From: Streptomyces sp. HUAS MG91
GTDB taxonomy: Bacteria; Actinomycetota; Actinomycetes; Streptomycetales; Streptomycetaceae
Direction of reading: 5' to 3'
Assembly (NCBI RefSeq): GCF_040529335.1
Contig: NZ_CP159535.1
Coordinates: forward strand, 100,851 to 164,850
Length of the DNA stretch: 64,000 nucleotides
The notes under the pieces were generated by a model, which made no database searches, was not told the origin of the DNA, and saw only the letters and a list, made by a program, of their open reading frames with translations. Shown here in pieces: positions 31,585-42,951 of the stretch (position 1 is the first letter of the stretch; the number at the start of each line of letters is the position of its first letter). Position numbers and translations under genes: made by a program.

Positions 31585-32437
31585 GGAGGCTCCTTGAGCT
31601 GTTCAGTACGGCACGGTGGATGTCCAGGGTCGCCGTGGACTTGTTGAGCGTGATGTAGTGCAGGCCGGGCGCTCCCTCGGCGAGCAGGCGTTCGGCCATC
31701 GCCGTGGCGTGGGCGACACCGATCTCGTACGCGTCGTGCGGGCGGTCCCGGGACGCCTCCAGCCGGTGCGCGAGGTCCTCGGGGAACGCGGCGCCGGACA
31801 GCTCGGCGAACCGGCCGATCTGGCGGGCGTCCGTGGCCGGCATGATCTCCGGGATGATCGGCGTGTCACAGCCGGCGGCCGCCACCCGGTCCCGGAGCCG
31901 CAGATAGTCCTCCACGTCGAAGAACATCTGGGTGACCGCGTAGTCCGCTCCGGCGCGGCACTTGGCGACGAAGTGACGGATGTCGGTGTCCCAGTCCGGC
32001 GAGCGCGGGTGCATCTCGGGGAAAGCGGCCACGCCGACCCTGAACTCGCCGAGCGAGCGCACGAGTTCGACGAGCTGATAGGCGTACGTGAAGCCGTCGG
32101 GATGCGGCCGCCAGGGCCCTCGCGGGTCACCGGGCGGGTCGCCCCGCAGCACGAGGACGTCCCGGACGCCGACGTCCGCGTACTGGCCGATGATGTGCCG
32201 CAGTTCGGCCACGGAGTGGTCGACGGCCGTGAGGTGCGCGACCGGCCGCAGGGTCGTCTCGGCGACGATGCGCCGGGTGACCTGGACGGTGCGTTCGCGC
32301 GACGAGCCGCCGGCGCCGTAGGTGACGGAGACGAAGTCGGGGGCGAGCGGCTCGATCCGGCGCAGCGCCTGCCACAGGGTCTGCTCGCCCTTGGCGGTCT
32401 TCGGCGGGAAGAACTCGAAGGAGAACGTCGGTCTCAC
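31574..32437 (-). CDS. metF: Methylenetetrahydrofolate reductase
   Basis: 287 residues from a GTG at 32437 that overlaps the metH stop (GTGA). The N-terminus [11 protein letters not shown] and the segments [17 protein letters not shown] and IIPEIMP identify a bacterial MetF. It makes 5-methyltetrahydrofolate, the methyl donor for the adjacent MetH. It sits between metH and ahcY in one translationally coupled operon. Confidence 0.95.
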
Positions 32438-35400
32438 CGTCCGCCTCCCGCCCGGCCCGCGTTGAAGTAGCTCGCCTCGGGGTGGTGGACGACGATGGCG
32501 TCGGTGGACTGTTCGGGGTGGAGCTGGAACTCCTCGCTGAGGTGGACGCCGATCCGCTCCGGCCGCAGCAGTCCGGCGATCTTCGCGCGGTCCTCCAGGT
32601 CCGGGCAGGCCGGGTAGCCGAGCGAGTAGCGGCACCCCTGGTACTCGGTGCGGAGCATGCCGGCGAGCGAGTCGGGGTCGTCGCCCGCCACCCCGATCTC
32701 GGAGCGGACGCGGGCGTGCCAGTACTCGGCGAGGGCCTCGGCCAACTGCACGGACAGGCCGTGCAGTTCGAGGTAGTCGCGGTAGGAGTTCGCGGCGAAC
32801 AGCTCGGCGGTGGCCTCACCGATCCTCGAGCCGACGGTGACGACCTGGAGGCCGACGACGTCGGTCTCGCCGGACTCTTCAGGGCGGAAGAAGTCGGCCA
32901 GGCACAGCCGCCGCCCGCGCGGCTGGCGTGGGAAGGTGAAGCGGGTCCGCTCGTTGCCGTACTCGTCGAGGACGATCAGGTCGTCGCCCTTGGACACGCA
33001 GGGGAAGTAGCCGTGGACGACGGCCGCCTCCAGCAGGTTCTCGGTGCGCAGCCGGTCCATCCACATCCGCAGCCGAGGCCGGCCCTCGCTCTCCAGCGTC
33101 TCGCCCTTGAGCCCCCACTGGCCCTTGAAGAGGGCGCTCTCGTCGAGCCAGGAGGCGTACTCCTTGAGCTGGATGCCCTTGATGACGCGGGTGCCCCAGA
33201 ACGGCGGTTCCGGCACCGGGTTGTCGGTGGCGACGTCCGAGCGGCCCGTCTCCCGCGGCTCGACGAGCACCACGTCCCTTCTCGGAACCCGGCGCTGTTT
33301 GAGTTCGGGCAGGGTGGCCCCGGGGACGCCGCGCTTGACCGCGATCAGGGCGTCCATCAGACGCAGACCCTCGAACGCGTCGCGCGCGTAGCGGACTTCG
33401 CCCTCATAGATTTCGTGCAGGTCCTGCTCGACGTAGGCGCGGGTGAGGGCGGCGCCGCCGAGGATCACCGGGTAGTCGGCCGCCAGCTTGCGCTGGTTCA
33501 GCTCCTGAAGGTTCTCCTTCATGATCACCGTGGACTTGACCAGCAGCCCGGACATGCCGATCACGTCGGCCCGGTGTTCCTCGGCCGCGTCCAGGATTGC
33601 CGAGACCGGCTGCTTGATGCCCAGGTTGACGACGTTGTAGCCGTTGTTGGACAGGATGATGTCGACGAGGTTCTTGCCGATGTCGTGGACGTCGCCGCGC
33701 ACCGTGGCCAGCACGATGGTGCCCTTGCCCTCGGAGTCCGACTTCTCCATGTGCGGCTCCAGATAGGCCACCGCGTTCTTCATCACCTCGGCGGACTGGA
33801 GCACGAACGGCAGCTGCATCTGCCCGGAGCCGAACAGCTCACCGACCACCTTCATGCCGTCCAGCAGGGTGTCGTTGACGATGTCCAGCGCTGGGGTGGT
33901 CGACAGGGCGTCGTCGAGGTCGGCCTCCAGGCCGTTCTTCTCGCCGTCGATGATGCGCCGCTTGAGGCGCTCCTCCAGCGGCAGCGCCGCCAGCTCCTCG
34001 GCCTTGCCGGCCTTGAGGGACTTGGCGGTGGCGCCCTCGAAGAGCGCCATCAGCTTCTGCAGCGGGTCGTAACCCTCGGCGCGCCGGTCGTAGATCAGGT
34101 CCAGGGCGGTGGTGACCTGCTCCTCGTCGAACCGCGCGATCGGCAGGATCTTCGAGGCATGCACGATCGCCGAGTCCAGACCCGCCTTCACACACTCGTC
34201 CAGGAACACCGAGTTCAGCACGATGCGGGCGGCCGGGTTCAGGCCGAAGGAGATGTTCGACAGGCCCAGCGTGGTCTGGACGTCCGGGTGGCGCTTCTTC
34301 AGCTCGCGGATCGCCCCGATGGTGGCGATGCCGTCGCCCCGGGACTCCTCCTGACCGGTGCAGATGGTGAAGGTCAGGGTGTCGATGAGGATGTCCGACT
34401 CACGGATCCCCCAGTTCGTCGTCAGATCGGCGATGAGGCGCTCGGCGATGGCGACCTTGTGCTCGACCGTGCGGGCCTGGCCCTCCTCGTCGATGGTCAG
34501 CGCGATCAGCGCCGCCCCGTGCTCCCGCGCCAGCCGGGTGACCTTCGCGAACCGCGACTCGGGGCCGTCGCCGTCCTCGTAGTTGACGGAGTTGATGACC
34601 GCGCGGCCGCCCAGCATCTCCAGGCCGGCCTGGAGGACGGGGACCTCGGTGGAGTCCAGGACGACCGGCAGCGTGGAGGCGGTGGCGAAACGGCCCGCCA
34701 GCTCCTTCATGTCGGCGACACCGTCGCGGCCCACATAGTCGACGCACAGGTCGAGCATGTGCGCGCCCTCACGGATCTGGTCGCGCGCCATCTCGACACA
34801 GTCGTCCCAGCGGGCCTCCAGCATCGCCTCGCGGAACTTCTTCGAACCATTGGCGTTCGTCCGCTCCCCGATCGCCAGATACGCGGTGTCCTGACGGAAC
34901 GGCACCGTCTGGTACAGCGAGGCGGCGCCCGGCTCGGGGCGCGGGCTGCGCTCGGGCGGGGTCATCTCGCGGACCCGCTCCACGACCTGACGCAGATGCT
35001 CGGGCGTCGTACCGCAGCAGCCGCCCACCAAGGACAACCCGTACTCGCGCACGAACGTCTCCTGCGCGTCCGCCAGCCCCACGGGCCCCAGCGGGAAGGT
35101 GGCGCCCTGCGAACTCAGCACCGGAAGACCCGCGTTGGGCATGCACATCAGCGGCGTCGTCGAGTGCCGCGCCAGGTGGCGCAGGTGCTCGGTCATCTCG
35201 GCCGGACCGGTGGAGCAGTTCAGGCCGATCAGGTCGATGCCCAGCGGCTCCAGGGCGGTCAGCGCCGCACCGATCTCCGAACCCAGCAGCATCGTCCCGG
35301 TCGTCTCGAAGGCCAGCGAGCAGATCAGCGGGACGTCGGCGCCGAGCGCCTCCATGGCGCGGCGGGCGCCGATCAGCGCCGCCTTCGTCTGCAACAGGTC

Positions 35401-35907
35401 CTGCGTCGTCTCCACCAGCAGCGCGTCCGCGCCGCCGGCCAGCAGTCCCTCGGCGTTGCGCTGGAACCCGTCGCGCAGCACGTCGTACGTGACATGCCCC
35501 AGCGTCGGCAGCTTCGTCCCGGGCCCCATCGACCCGAGGACCCAGCGCTGCTGTCCGGTCCTCGCGGTGAACTCGTCCGCGACCTCGCGGGCGACCCGCG
35601 CGCCCGCCTCCGACAACTCGTGCACCCGCCCGGCGATCTCGTACTCGCCGAGCGCCGAGTGATTCGCGCCGAACGTGTTGGTCTCCACGCAGTCGACGCC
35701 CACCGCGAAGTACGCCTCGTGGACCGCGCGGACGATGTCGGGACGGGTCACGTTGAGGACCTCGTTGCAGCCCTCCAACTGCTGGAAGTCCTCCAGCGTC
35801 GGCTCCCGCTCCTGCAGCATGGTGCCCATCGCACCGTCCGCCACGACCACGCGCGTCGCGAGGGCCTCCCGGAGCGCGGCGACGCGGCCGCCGCCCGGGG
35901 CGCTCAC
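32434..35907 (-). CDS. metH: Cobalamin-dependent methionine synthase
   Basis: 1157 residues, the full four-domain length. The N-terminal homocysteine-binding barrel has [11 protein letters not shown] folate-binding barrel follows. The B12 domain has DVHDIGKN (lower ligand His). The C-terminal activation domain has the [13 protein letters not shown] end. It remethylates homocysteine from AhcY with methyl-folate from MetF. The GTG start overlaps the stop of the upstream kinase gene (GTGA). Its presence implies cobalamin is available, which also matters for the B12-type radical SAM enzyme at 50.9 kb. Confidence 0.96.
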   Translation of the reverse strand: MSAPGGGRVAALREALATRVVVADGAMGTMLQEREPTLEDFQQLEGCNEVLNVTRPDIVRAVHEAYFAVGVDCVETNTFGANHSALGEYEIAGRVHELSEAGARVAREVADEFTARTGQQRWVLGSMGPGTKLPTLGHVTYDVLRDGFQRNAEGLLAGGADALLVETTQDLLQTKAALIGARRAMEALGADVPLICSLAFETTGTMLLGSEIGAALTALEPLGIDLIGLNCSTGPAEMTEHLRHLARHSTTPLMCMPNAGLPVLSSQGATFPLGPVGLADAQETFVREYGLSLVGGCCGTTPEHLRQVVERVREMTPPERSPRPEPGAASLYQTVPFRQDTAYLAIGERTNANGSKKFREAMLEARWDDCVEMARDQIREGAHMLDLCVDYVGRDGVADMKELAGRFATASTLPVVLDSTEVPVLQAGLEMLGGRAVINSVNYEDGDGPESRFAKVTRLAREHGAALIALTIDEEGQARTVEHKVAIAERLIADLTTNWGIRESDILIDTLTFTICTGQEESRGDGIATIGAIRELKKRHPDVQTTLGLSNISFGLNPAARIVLNSVFLDECVKAGLDSAIVHASKILPIARFDEEQVTTALDLIYDRRAEGYDPLQKLMALFEGATAKSLKAGKAEELAALPLEERLKRRIIDGEKNGLEADLDDALSTTPALDIVNDTLLDGMKVVGELFGSGQMQLPFVLQSAEVMKNAVAYLEPHMEKSDSEGKGTIVLATVRGDVHDIGKNLVDIILSNNGYNVVNLGIKQPVSAILDAAEEHRADVIGMSGLLVKSTVIMKENLQELNQRKLAADYPVILGGAALTRAYVEQDLHEIYEGEVRYARDAFEGLRLMDALIAVKRGVPGATLPELKQRRVPRRDVVLVEPRETGRSDVATDNPVPEPPFWGTRVIKGIQLKEYASWLDESALFKGQWGLKGETLESEGRPRLRMWMDRLRTENLLEAAVVHGYFPCVSKGDDLIVLDEYGNERTRFTFPRQPRGRRLCLADFFRPEESGETDVVGLQVVTVGSRIGEATAELFAANSYRDYLELHGLSVQLAEALAEYWHARVRSEIGVAGDDPDSLAGMLRTEYQGCRYSLGYPACPDLEDRAKIAGLLRPERIGVHLSEEFQLHPEQSTDAIVVHHPEASYFNAGRAGGGR

Positions 35908-36887
35908 GACCGTCCGCCCAGGACCGCGGCGAGCGGCCGGGCGGCACCGGGACCGTAGGCGCCCTCGACGATGCGGTTCAGCCGCACCGGATCCACCTCG
36001 TACGTCTGCGAGCCGACCGCGCCGAGGACCACCGAGGCCAGCGCGCAGCCCAGTCGGGCCGCGGACCGGGCGTCGACGCCATGACCGAGGGCGGCGAGGA
36101 AACCGGCGCGGAAGGCGTCGCCGACACCCGTCGGGTCCGCCGTCTCGGCGACGGGAACGGCGGGGACGAGCAGGGGCTCCTGCCCGGCGCTCTCGACGCG
36201 GACGCCACCGGCGCCCAGCGTGGTGACCCAGCTACCGACGGCGCCGAGCACCTCCTCCCGGGACCAGCCGGTGCGTTCGCGCAGCAGCGCCGCCTCGTAC
36301 TCGTTGGTGAACAGCCAGGTCGCACCGGTCACCAGAGCGCGCACCTGGTCGCCGTCCAGGCGGGCCAGCTGCTGCGAGGGATCGGCGGCGAAGGGGATGC
36401 CGAGCTCCCGGCACCCGGCCGTGTGCCGCAGCATCGCCGACGGGTCGTCGGGGGAGACGAGGACGAGGCCGGGGCGTTCGGCGCCGGTGAGCAGACCCCG
36501 CACATCGATGTCGGCGGCCTCGGCCATCGCACCGGTGTGGAACGCGGCGATCTGGTTGGCGTCCTGGTCGGTGATGCACATGAAGCGGGCCGTCTGCCGG
36601 TCGTCCGACACCCGCACCCCGCCGGTGTCCACCCCGTGCTCCTTCAACCACACCTCGTACTCGGCGAAGTCGGTGCCGACCGCGCCGATCAGCAGCGGCG
36701 CCAGGCCGAGCCCGCCGAGCCCGAACGCGATGTTGGCCGCGACGCCGCCCCTGCGCACCTCCAGTCCGTCGACCAGGAAGGAGAGCGAGAGGTGCGCCAG
36801 CTGGTCGGGCAGCAGATGGTCCGCGAACCGCCCGGGAAAGACCATCAGATGGTCGGTGGCTATGGAACCGGTCACCGCGATGCGCAC
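35904..36887 (-). CDS. PfkB-family kinase, probable adenosine kinase
   Basis: 327 residues. PfkB signatures are the N-terminal GGVAANIAFGLGGLG and the C-terminal DPTGVGDAFRAGF anion hole with the catalytic Asp. The family covers ribokinase, fructokinase and adenosine kinase. Adenosine kinase is favoured because the gene is coupled to metH-metF-ahcY and would remove the adenosine released by AhcY, pulling that reaction forward. Substrate assignment is inference from context. Confidence 0.85.
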   Translation of the reverse strand: MRIAVTGSIATDHLMVFPGRFADHLLPDQLAHLSLSFLVDGLEVRRGGVAANIAFGLGGLGLAPLLIGAVGTDFAEYEVWLKEHGVDTGGVRVSDDRQTARFMCITDQDANQIAAFHTGAMAEAADIDVRGLLTGAERPGLVLVSPDDPSAMLRHTAGCRELGIPFAADPSQQLARLDGDQVRALVTGATWLFTNEYEAALLRERTGWSREEVLGAVGSWVTTLGAGGVRVESAGQEPLLVPAVPVAETADPTGVGDAFRAGFLAALGHGVDARSAARLGCALASVVLGAVGSQTYEVDPVRLNRIVEGAYGPGAARPLAAVLGGRS

Positions 36888-36998
36888 AGATCACTCCTTG
36901 GTCGCTTCGGTCGCTGAACGCCGATGGTGCGCGGGCCCGGCCCATCGGCAGTGCGGCCGCACTCCCGCCCGCGTACCGCCGGGGTCCGGCCGTCGGGC

Positions 36999-37020
36999 GG
37001 CGGGCCCCGGCGGGCCCGCC
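36999..37020 (-). terminator. Hairpin downstream of metK
   Basis: An 8-bp perfect GC stem (36999-37006 with 37013-37020) and a 6-base loop, just beyond the metK stop on the minus strand. It probably separates metK from the pfkB-led transcript. Confidence 0.5.
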
Positions 37021-37034
37021 GCACAGCCGCGGGC

Positions 37035-38258
37035 TCAGATGCCCGCGGCCGCCTTGAGCTGCTGGGCGCGGTCGGTGCGCTCCCAGGTGAAGTCGGGCAG
37101 TTCGCGGCCGAAGTGGCCGTAGGCGGCGGTCTGCGCGTAGATCGGGCGCAGCAGGTCGAGGTCGCGGATGATCGCGGCCGGGCGCAGGTCGAACACCTCG
37201 TTGATCGCCGCCTCGATGGTGGCCTGCGCGACCTTGCCGGTGCCGAAGGTCTCCACGAACAGGCCCACCGGCTCGGCCTTGCCGATCGCGTACGCGACCT
37301 GCACTTCGCAGCGGGACGCGAGTCCGGCCGCGACGACGTTCTTCGCCACCCAGCGCATCGCGTACGCGGCCGAGCGGTCCACCTTGGACGGGTCCTTGCC
37401 GGAGAACGCGCCGCCGCCGTGCCGGGCCATGCCGCCGTACGTGTCGATGATGATCTTGCGGCCGGTCAGGCCGGCGTCGCCCATCGGGCCGCCGATCTCG
37501 AACCGGCCCGTCGGGTTGACCAGCAGCCGGTAGTCGTCCGTCTCCAGCTTGATGCCCTCGTCGGCGAGTTGGCCGAGCACCTGCTCGACCACGTGCTCGC
37601 GCAGATCGGGGACGAGCAGGGAGTCCAGGTCGATGCCGGGGGCGTGCTGCGAGGACACCACGACCGTGTCGAGCCGGACCGGCCGGCTGCCCTGGTACTC
37701 GATGGTGACCTGGGTCTTGCCGTCGGGCCGCAGGTAGGGGACCGTGCCGTCCTTGCGCACCGCGGTCAGGCGACGCGAGAGCCGGTGGGCCAGCTCGATC
37801 GGCAGCGGCATCAGGTTGGGCGTCTCGTCCGTCGCGTAACCGAACATCAGGCCCTGGTCGCCCGCACCCTGCTGGTCTAGCTCGTCGTCCGCCCCGTCGC
37901 GGGAGGCGCCTTCGACGCGCTTCTCGTACGCGGTGTCGACGCCCTGCGCGATGTCCGGCGACTGCGCGCCGATCGACACCGAGACACCGCAGGACGCGCC
38001 GTCGAAGCCCTTGGCGGAGGAGTCGTAGCCGATGTCGAGGACGGCCTCGCGCACGAGCTGGGCGATCGGTGCGTACGCCGAGGTCGTCACCTCACCGGCC
38101 ACGTGCACCAGGCCGGTGGTGATCAACGTCTCGACGGCGACGCGGGACGTGGGGTCCTCCCGCAGCAGCGCGTCGAGCACGGTGTCGCTGATCCGGTCGG
38201 CGATCTTGTCGGGGTGCCCCTCGGTCACGGACTCCGAGGTGAACAGGCGACGGGACAT
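37035..38258 (-). CDS. metK: S-adenosylmethionine synthetase
   Basis: 407 residues beginning [21 protein letters not shown]. It contains the ATP/phosphate motifs [18 protein letters not shown] and [19 protein letters not shown]. It makes SAM from methionine and ATP and completes the recycling set with the downstream ahcY, metF, metH and kinase. It has its own upstream region and terminator, so it may be a separate transcript. I looked for a SAM-type riboswitch ahead of it and could not identify one. Confidence 0.97.
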   Translation of the reverse strand: MSRRLFTSESVTEGHPDKIADRISDTVLDALLREDPTSRVAVETLITTGLVHVAGEVTTSAYAPIAQLVREAVLDIGYDSSAKGFDGASCGVSVSIGAQSPDIAQGVDTAYEKRVEGASRDGADDELDQQGAGDQGLMFGYATDETPNLMPLPIELAHRLSRRLTAVRKDGTVPYLRPDGKTQVTIEYQGSRPVRLDTVVVSSQHAPGIDLDSLLVPDLREHVVEQVLGQLADEGIKLETDDYRLLVNPTGRFEIGGPMGDAGLTGRKIIIDTYGGMARHGGGAFSGKDPSKVDRSAAYAMRWVAKNVVAAGLASRCEVQVAYAIGKAEPVGLFVETFGTGKVAQATIEAAINEVFDLRPAAIIRDLDLLRPIYAQTAAYGHFGRELPDFTWERTDRAQQLKAAAGI

Positions 38259-38414
38259 GACTCTCCAGACGGTTGTGGCCCACAGCGCGAAGGGCGTCAG
38301 ACACGAAGCGCGGCACAGGCGGGCGAGACCGCCCGGGTGCCTGCCACGATGACCGATCTCGAAAGAGGAGCACTCGAAGAGCGCCAGAACCCCGCCAGAG
38401 CCGCCGCCGCACGA

Positions 38415-38458
38415 CTGCGGCCCGGCGCGATCCGCAGGGGGATCGCACCGGGCCGCAG
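38415..38458 (-). terminator. Terminator of the MMPL gene
   Basis: An 18-bp stem with one mismatch (38415-38432 with 38441-38458) and an 8-base loop, 10 bp beyond the stop of the leftward MMPL transporter gene. Confidence 0.8.
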
Positions 38459-38467
38459 GGGTGTGGG

Positions 38468-40735
38468 TCAGTGCACGAGATCGCGCTCGTGCTCACCGGA
38501 CCTGGTGGGCACGACCCGTGCCGGAGCGACCGCGAGCCGCTGCCGGAGCTTCTCGCCCTCGACATCGACGTTCGGCAGCAGACGGCCGAGCCAGCCGGGC
38601 AGCCACCAGGCGGCGTCGCCCAGCAGCGCGTGCACGGCGGGCACGATCGTCATCCGGACCACGAACGCGTCGAACAGGACGGCCGAGGCGAGACCGAAGC
38701 CCATCATCTTCACCAGGTCGTTGACCTCGAAGACGAAGCCGGAGAAGACGCTGATCATGATGATCGCGGCGGCCGTGACGACCCGCCCGCTGTGCCGGAA
38801 ACCGGTCACGACGGCCTCCTCGGCCCCGGCGCCGTGCACGTACGCCTCCCGCATCCGGGTCACGAGGAACACCTCGTAGTCCATCGCGAGGCCGAAGACC
38901 ACGCCGATCATGAACATCGGCATCGTCGTCATGATCGGACCGGGCTGGTCGATCCCGAGCAGATCGGCGGCCCAGCCCCACTGGAACACGGCGACCACCG
39001 CGCCGAGCGCCGCGCTCACCGACAGCAGGAACCCGAGCGCCGCCTTCAGCGGCACCAGCACCGAACGGAACACCAGGAGCAGCAGCAGGAACGCGAGGCC
39101 CACCACCAGTGCCAGATACGGCAGCAGGGCATCCGACAGGGCCTGCGAGAAGTCGATGAACAGCGCCGTCTGCCCGGTCACCAGAATCTCCGACGCGCCC
39201 GAGGCGGAAGCCAGCGACGCGGCCCTGGCCCGGACGTCCTTGACGAGTTCCTTCGTCCGGTCGTCCGTCGGACCCGTCTTCGGCACGACACTGAGGATCG
39301 CCGTGTCGCCCGCCTTGTTGGCGGCGGCCGGCGAGACGGAGTCGACGCCCGCCACCTTCTTCAGGGCGGCGCCGATCCTGTCACCGGCGGCTGCCGCGTC
39401 CTTGCCCTCCACGGTCACCGTCAGCGGACCGTTGAAGCCCGGCCCGAACGACTGCGACAGCAGGTCGTACGCCTTGCGCTGCGTGGTGTCCTTCGCCATC
39501 GTGCCCTCGCCCGGCAGGCCGAGCTCCAGCTGCGTGGCGGGCAGGGCCAGCGCCCCGAGCCCGAGGACCGCGACGACGAGCACGCCCACCGGGCGGCGCA
39601 CCACGAACGACGCCCAGCGCGTCGACAGGTTCGGCCTGGTCCGCGCGGCCAGCTTCGCCGCCTTCTTCTCGGACCTGGCCAGCTTGCGGGCCGACAGCGG
39701 CTTCTTCGTACGGACGAGACGACGGTCGGCGACCCGCAGTACACGGCGTGGCGCGAAGCCCAGCAGGGCCGGTACGAGGGTGACCGCCACCAGTACGGCG
39801 ACGGCGACCGTACCCGCCGCGGCGAGACCCATCTTGGTGAGGATCGGGATGTCGACGACCGCGAGACCGGCCAGTGCGATGATCACGGTGAGCCCGGCGA
39901 AGACGACCGCCGAACCTGCGGTGCCGGTCGCCCGGCCCGCCGCGTCGTCGGGGGCGTGCCCCTCGGAGATCTCGGCGCGGTACCGGAAGATGACGAACAG
40001 GGCGTAGTCGATGCCGACCGCGAGGCCGATCATCATCGCCAGCGTCGACGTCGTGGCCGACAGACCGAGGGTGCTGCCGAGCGCGGTGATGGCGGAGGTA
40101 CCGATGCCCACCCCGATCAGGGCGGTCAGCAGCGGCATGCCGGCGGCGAGCAGCGCGCCGAACGTCAGCACCAGCACGACGGCGGAGACGAGCACACCGA
40201 TCTGCTCACCGGTGCCGTTCATCTCCTGCTCGACCATGATGGCGTCACCGCCCGCCTCGACGGTCAGGCCGTCGTCGCGGGCCCGGTCGGTGGCCTTGGT
40301 GAGCGCGTCGTGCGCCTTGTCGGTGACGTCGGGCGCGGCGACCTCGTACGTCACCACGGCGTACGCGGTGCGGCCGTCGTCGCTGATCGAGCGGGCCTTG
40401 AACGGGTCGGCGACCGCGGCCACCTGAGGCGCCTTGCCGAGTTCACCGACGAGGCGCTCGACCACGGCGCGCTCGTCGGAGATCGACTTGCCGTCGGGCG
40501 CGCGCAGCACCACACGGGCACTGGCGCCCTCGGCGCTCGCGTCGGGGAACTTCTTCTCGAGCAGGTCGAACGCCTTCTGGGACTCGGTGCCCGGCATCGA
40601 GAACTGCTCGGTCGGCGGAGTGGGCGCGGACGACGCCGCGGCACCGACGCCGACGGCGATCAACACCCAGAAGAGAGCGAAGAGGCCGCGGCGCCTGAAG
40701 GCGAAGCGGCCGAGTCTGTACAGGAAGGTAGCCAC
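38468..40735 (-). CDS. MMPL-family (RND-type) membrane transporter
   Basis: 755 residues from GTG 40735, which gives the usual family start [16 protein letters not shown]; an ATG at 40771 without a ribosome site would add 12 residues. Two repeats each combine a large extracytoplasmic loop with a membrane bundle. The paired signatures [17 protein letters not shown] and [16 protein letters not shown] carry the proton-relay Asp residues. MMPL proteins in actinomycetes export lipids, siderophores or antibiotics. Its place at the flank of the biosynthetic block suits an exporter of the polyketide product, but no sequence feature gives the substrate. Confidence 0.9.
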   Translation of the reverse strand: MATFLYRLGRFAFRRRGLFALFWVLIAVGVGAAASSAPTPPTEQFSMPGTESQKAFDLLEKKFPDASAEGASARVVLRAPDGKSISDERAVVERLVGELGKAPQVAAVADPFKARSISDDGRTAYAVVTYEVAAPDVTDKAHDALTKATDRARDDGLTVEAGGDAIMVEQEMNGTGEQIGVLVSAVVLVLTFGALLAAGMPLLTALIGVGIGTSAITALGSTLGLSATTSTLAMMIGLAVGIDYALFVIFRYRAEISEGHAPDDAAGRATGTAGSAVVFAGLTVIIALAGLAVVDIPILTKMGLAAAGTVAVAVLVAVTLVPALLGFAPRRVLRVADRRLVRTKKPLSARKLARSEKKAAKLAARTRPNLSTRWASFVVRRPVGVLVVAVLGLGALALPATQLELGLPGEGTMAKDTTQRKAYDLLSQSFGPGFNGPLTVTVEGKDAAAAGDRIGAALKKVAGVDSVSPAAANKAGDTAILSVVPKTGPTDDRTKELVKDVRARAASLASASGASEILVTGQTALFIDFSQALSDALLPYLALVVGLAFLLLLLVFRSVLVPLKAALGFLLSVSAALGAVVAVFQWGWAADLLGIDQPGPIMTTMPMFMIGVVFGLAMDYEVFLVTRMREAYVHGAGAEEAVVTGFRHSGRVVTAAAIIMISVFSGFVFEVNDLVKMMGFGLASAVLFDAFVVRMTIVPAVHALLGDAAWWLPGWLGRLLPNVDVEGEKLRQRLAVAPARVVPTRSGEHERDLVH

Positions 40736-41195
40736 GGCAACCGCACTTCCGTCAGTGGGGGGTGAGGACATACGCACGCGCCCACCGCCGGGGCGTCCAC
40801 GCCCGGGCGGTCCGCACCGCGTGCCCACACAGTGACCGCAGGAGCCATCGGCCGCCCGGATCCTCTGGGCGCTCTGGAGCGGCCCTCCAGCGGATCTCGA
40901 CGGCACGCCCCGTTTCCGGCCGGCCCCTTCTTTCCGTTCTTTCCGTCGAGGTCCGTGCAGCGGAAAGGCCCACCGGTGTCCCGCGGGGGGTGGGCGGGAC
41001 GCCGGCGGGCGGTTGCGGGTGTCGCGCGGGCGGTGTGGCCGTGGGCGAACTCCCTGCGCAGAGCATCCCGTCAGGCGCTGGACGTCCGCTCGTGGGCCGC
41101 CGGAGAACCGGTGCATCCCGCTCCCGGGGCATTGCACGCGCGGCGGCGCGCACCGGAAGCGTCCGGTGCGCGCCGCTCGGGTCGTGCTCTGTCGC
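40736..41195. other. Intergenic region between ABC operon end and MMPL gene
   Basis: About 460 bp with no supported gene. It includes a strong terminator for the ABC permease (41143-41176) and presumably the MMPL promoter. A less structured pyrimidine-rich stretch lies at about 40920-40950. Confidence 0.5.
41143..41176 (-). terminator. Terminator of the ABC transporter operon
   Basis: A perfect 15-bp stem (41143-41157 with 41162-41176) and a 4-base AGCG loop, 20 bp past the stop of the leftward ABC permease gene. Confidence 0.85.
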
Positions 41196-41972
41196 CTACT
41201 TGGGGTCGGCGTTGAACTGCGCCTTGGACCACAGGAAGCCGAGGACGGAGAGCGCCACGCACCAGGCGAGGGCGATCCACCCGTTGTTGCCGATCTCCGA
41301 GCCGAGGAGCAGGCCGCGCAGGGTCTCGATGGCGGGGGTGAAGGGCTGGTACTCCGCGATCGGCTGGAACCAGCCGGGCATCGAGTGCAGCGGCACGAAG
41401 GCGCTGGAGATGAGGGGGAGCAGGATCAGCGGCATCGCGTTGTTGCTGGCTGCCTCGGCGTTGGGGCTGCCCAGGCCCATGCCGACGGCGATCCACGTGA
41501 AGGCGATGGTGAAGAGGGTGACCAGGCCGAAGGCCGCGAACCACTCCAGGACCGAGGCGTCGACGGAGCGGAAGCCCATGGCGACGCCGATGCCGCCGAC
41601 GATGACCAGGCTCAGGAGCGTCTGCACGACGCTGCCGACGACGTGGCCGAAGAGGATGGAGCTGCGGTGGATGGCCATGGTGCGGAAGCGGGCGATGATG
41701 CCCTCGCTCATGTCCGTGGAGACCGAGACGGCGGTGCCGATGGTGGTGGAGCCGATCGTCATGAGCAGGATGCCGGGGACGATGAAGGTGATGTAGGCGT
41801 CACGGCCCGCGCCGCCGCTCATGGTGTCGCCGAAGATGTAGACGAACAGCAGGAGCAGCATCACCGGGGTGAGCAGCAGGTTCAGGGTGAGCGACGGGTA
41901 GCGGCGGGCGTGCAGCAGGTTGCGGCGCAGCATCGTGCCCGAGTCGCGGACCGCGAGGGACAGGGAGCTCAT
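41196..41972 (-). CDS. ABC-2 type transporter permease (DrrB-like)
   Basis: 258 residues with about six hydrophobic segments, including LTLNLLLTPVMLLLLFVYIFG and FIVPGILLMTIGSTTIG. The pattern matches the DrrB/ABC-2 permease family. It pairs with the ATPase gene upstream (ATGA overlap at 41969-41972) to form a drug-export-type transporter. Together with the DUF4097 protein it forms a three-gene leftward operon ending in a strong hairpin. It may give self-resistance to a cluster product; the substrate is unknown. Confidence 0.92.
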   Translation of the reverse strand: MSSLSLAVRDSGTMLRRNLLHARRYPSLTLNLLLTPVMLLLLFVYIFGDTMSGGAGRDAYITFIVPGILLMTIGSTTIGTAVSVSTDMSEGIIARFRTMAIHRSSILFGHVVGSVVQTLLSLVIVGGIGVAMGFRSVDASVLEWFAAFGLVTLFTIAFTWIAVGMGLGSPNAEAASNNAMPLILLPLISSAFVPLHSMPGWFQPIAEYQPFTPAIETLRGLLLGSEIGNNGWIALAWCVALSVLGFLWSKAQFNADPK

Positions 41973-42931
41973 CGGACGGTCTCCTTGGGCTGGGTGGGGA
42001 CGCCGCTCGTGCTGGTGAGCGCGAAGAACACGTCGTCCAGGTCGGGGGTGTGCACGGTCAGTTCGTCGGCCTCGATGCCGGCGACGTCGAGCCGGTCGAG
42101 GATCGAACGCAGGTTGCGCTGGCTGCCGTCGCTGGGGATCTGCAGGGCCAGTGCCTCGTCGTCGCGCACGGCCTCGGTCACGGCGAGCGCGGCCGACTGG
42201 AAGGCGACGGGGTCGGTGAAGCGGAGGCGGACGTGGCCGCCGGGGATCAGCCGCTTCAGTTCCTCGGCGGTGCCCTCGGCCGCGATCTTGCCGTCGTTCA
42301 GGACGGCGATGCGGTCGGCGAGTTCGTCGGCCTCCTCCAGGTACTGCGTGGTGAGGAAGACGGTGACGCCGTCGGTGACCAGCTCGCGGATGATGTTCCA
42401 CATGTTGTGCCGCGAGCGCGGGTCGAGGCCGGTGGTCGGCTCGTCGAGGAAGATGATGCGGGGGCTGCCGACCAGGGTCATGGCGATGTCGAGGCGGCGC
42501 TTCATGCCGCCGGAGTAGGTGGAGGCCGGCTTCTTCGCCGCCTCCACCAGGTCGAAGCGTTCGAGGAGTTCGGCGGTGACGCGCCGGCCCTCGGCCTTGG
42601 ACAGGTGGTGCAGGTCGGCCATGAGGAGCATGTTCTCCTCGCCGGTGATGAGCCCGTCGACGGCGGAGAACTGCCCGGTGACACCGATCGCGGCACGGGC
42701 GGACTGGGCGTTCGTGGCGAGGTCGTGTCCGCCGACCGTGATCTGCCCGGAGCCCGGGTCGGGGGCGATGAGGGTGGAGAGGATCTTCACGGCGGTGGTC
42801 TTGCCGGCACCGTTGGGCCCGAGGAGGGAGAAGATCGTGCCTTCGGGGACGGTGATGTCGAAGCCGTCGAGGACGGTCTTGTCTCCGTAGGACTTGCGCA
42901 ACCCGTGTGCCGCGATGGCCAGGTTCGTCAT
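41969..42931 (-). CDS. ABC transporter ATP-binding protein (DrrA-like)
   Basis: 320 residues. It has Walker A GPNGAGKTT, signature YSGGMKRR, Walker B IIFLDEPTTGLD and an H-loop-type TTQYLEEAD. The extended C-terminal domain (after about residue 220) is typical of the DrrA subfamily, which energises efflux of anthracyclines and other hydrophobic natural products through a DrrB-type permease. It is translationally coupled to that permease and starts 20 bp after the DUF4097 gene. Confidence 0.95.
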   Translation of the reverse strand: MTNLAIAAHGLRKSYGDKTVLDGFDITVPEGTIFSLLGPNGAGKTTAVKILSTLIAPDPGSGQITVGGHDLATNAQSARAAIGVTGQFSAVDGLITGEENMLLMADLHHLSKAEGRRVTAELLERFDLVEAAKKPASTYSGGMKRRLDIAMTLVGSPRIIFLDEPTTGLDPRSRHNMWNIIRELVTDGVTVFLTTQYLEEADELADRIAVLNDGKIAAEGTAEELKRLIPGGHVRLRFTDPVAFQSAALAVTEAVRDDEALALQIPSDGSQRNLRSILDRLDVAGIEADELTVHTPDLDDVFFALTSTSGVPTQPKETVR

Positions 42932-42951
42932 GGGGGGAGCTCCGTTTCGGG

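Noticed and set aside
38259..38410. Possible SAM-sensing riboswitch ahead of metK
   Set aside because: Short hairpins exist on the minus strand, but I could not match the conserved core of SAM-I, SAM-II, SAM-IV or SAH riboswitches. A covariance-model search would decide; a significant hit would reverse this.
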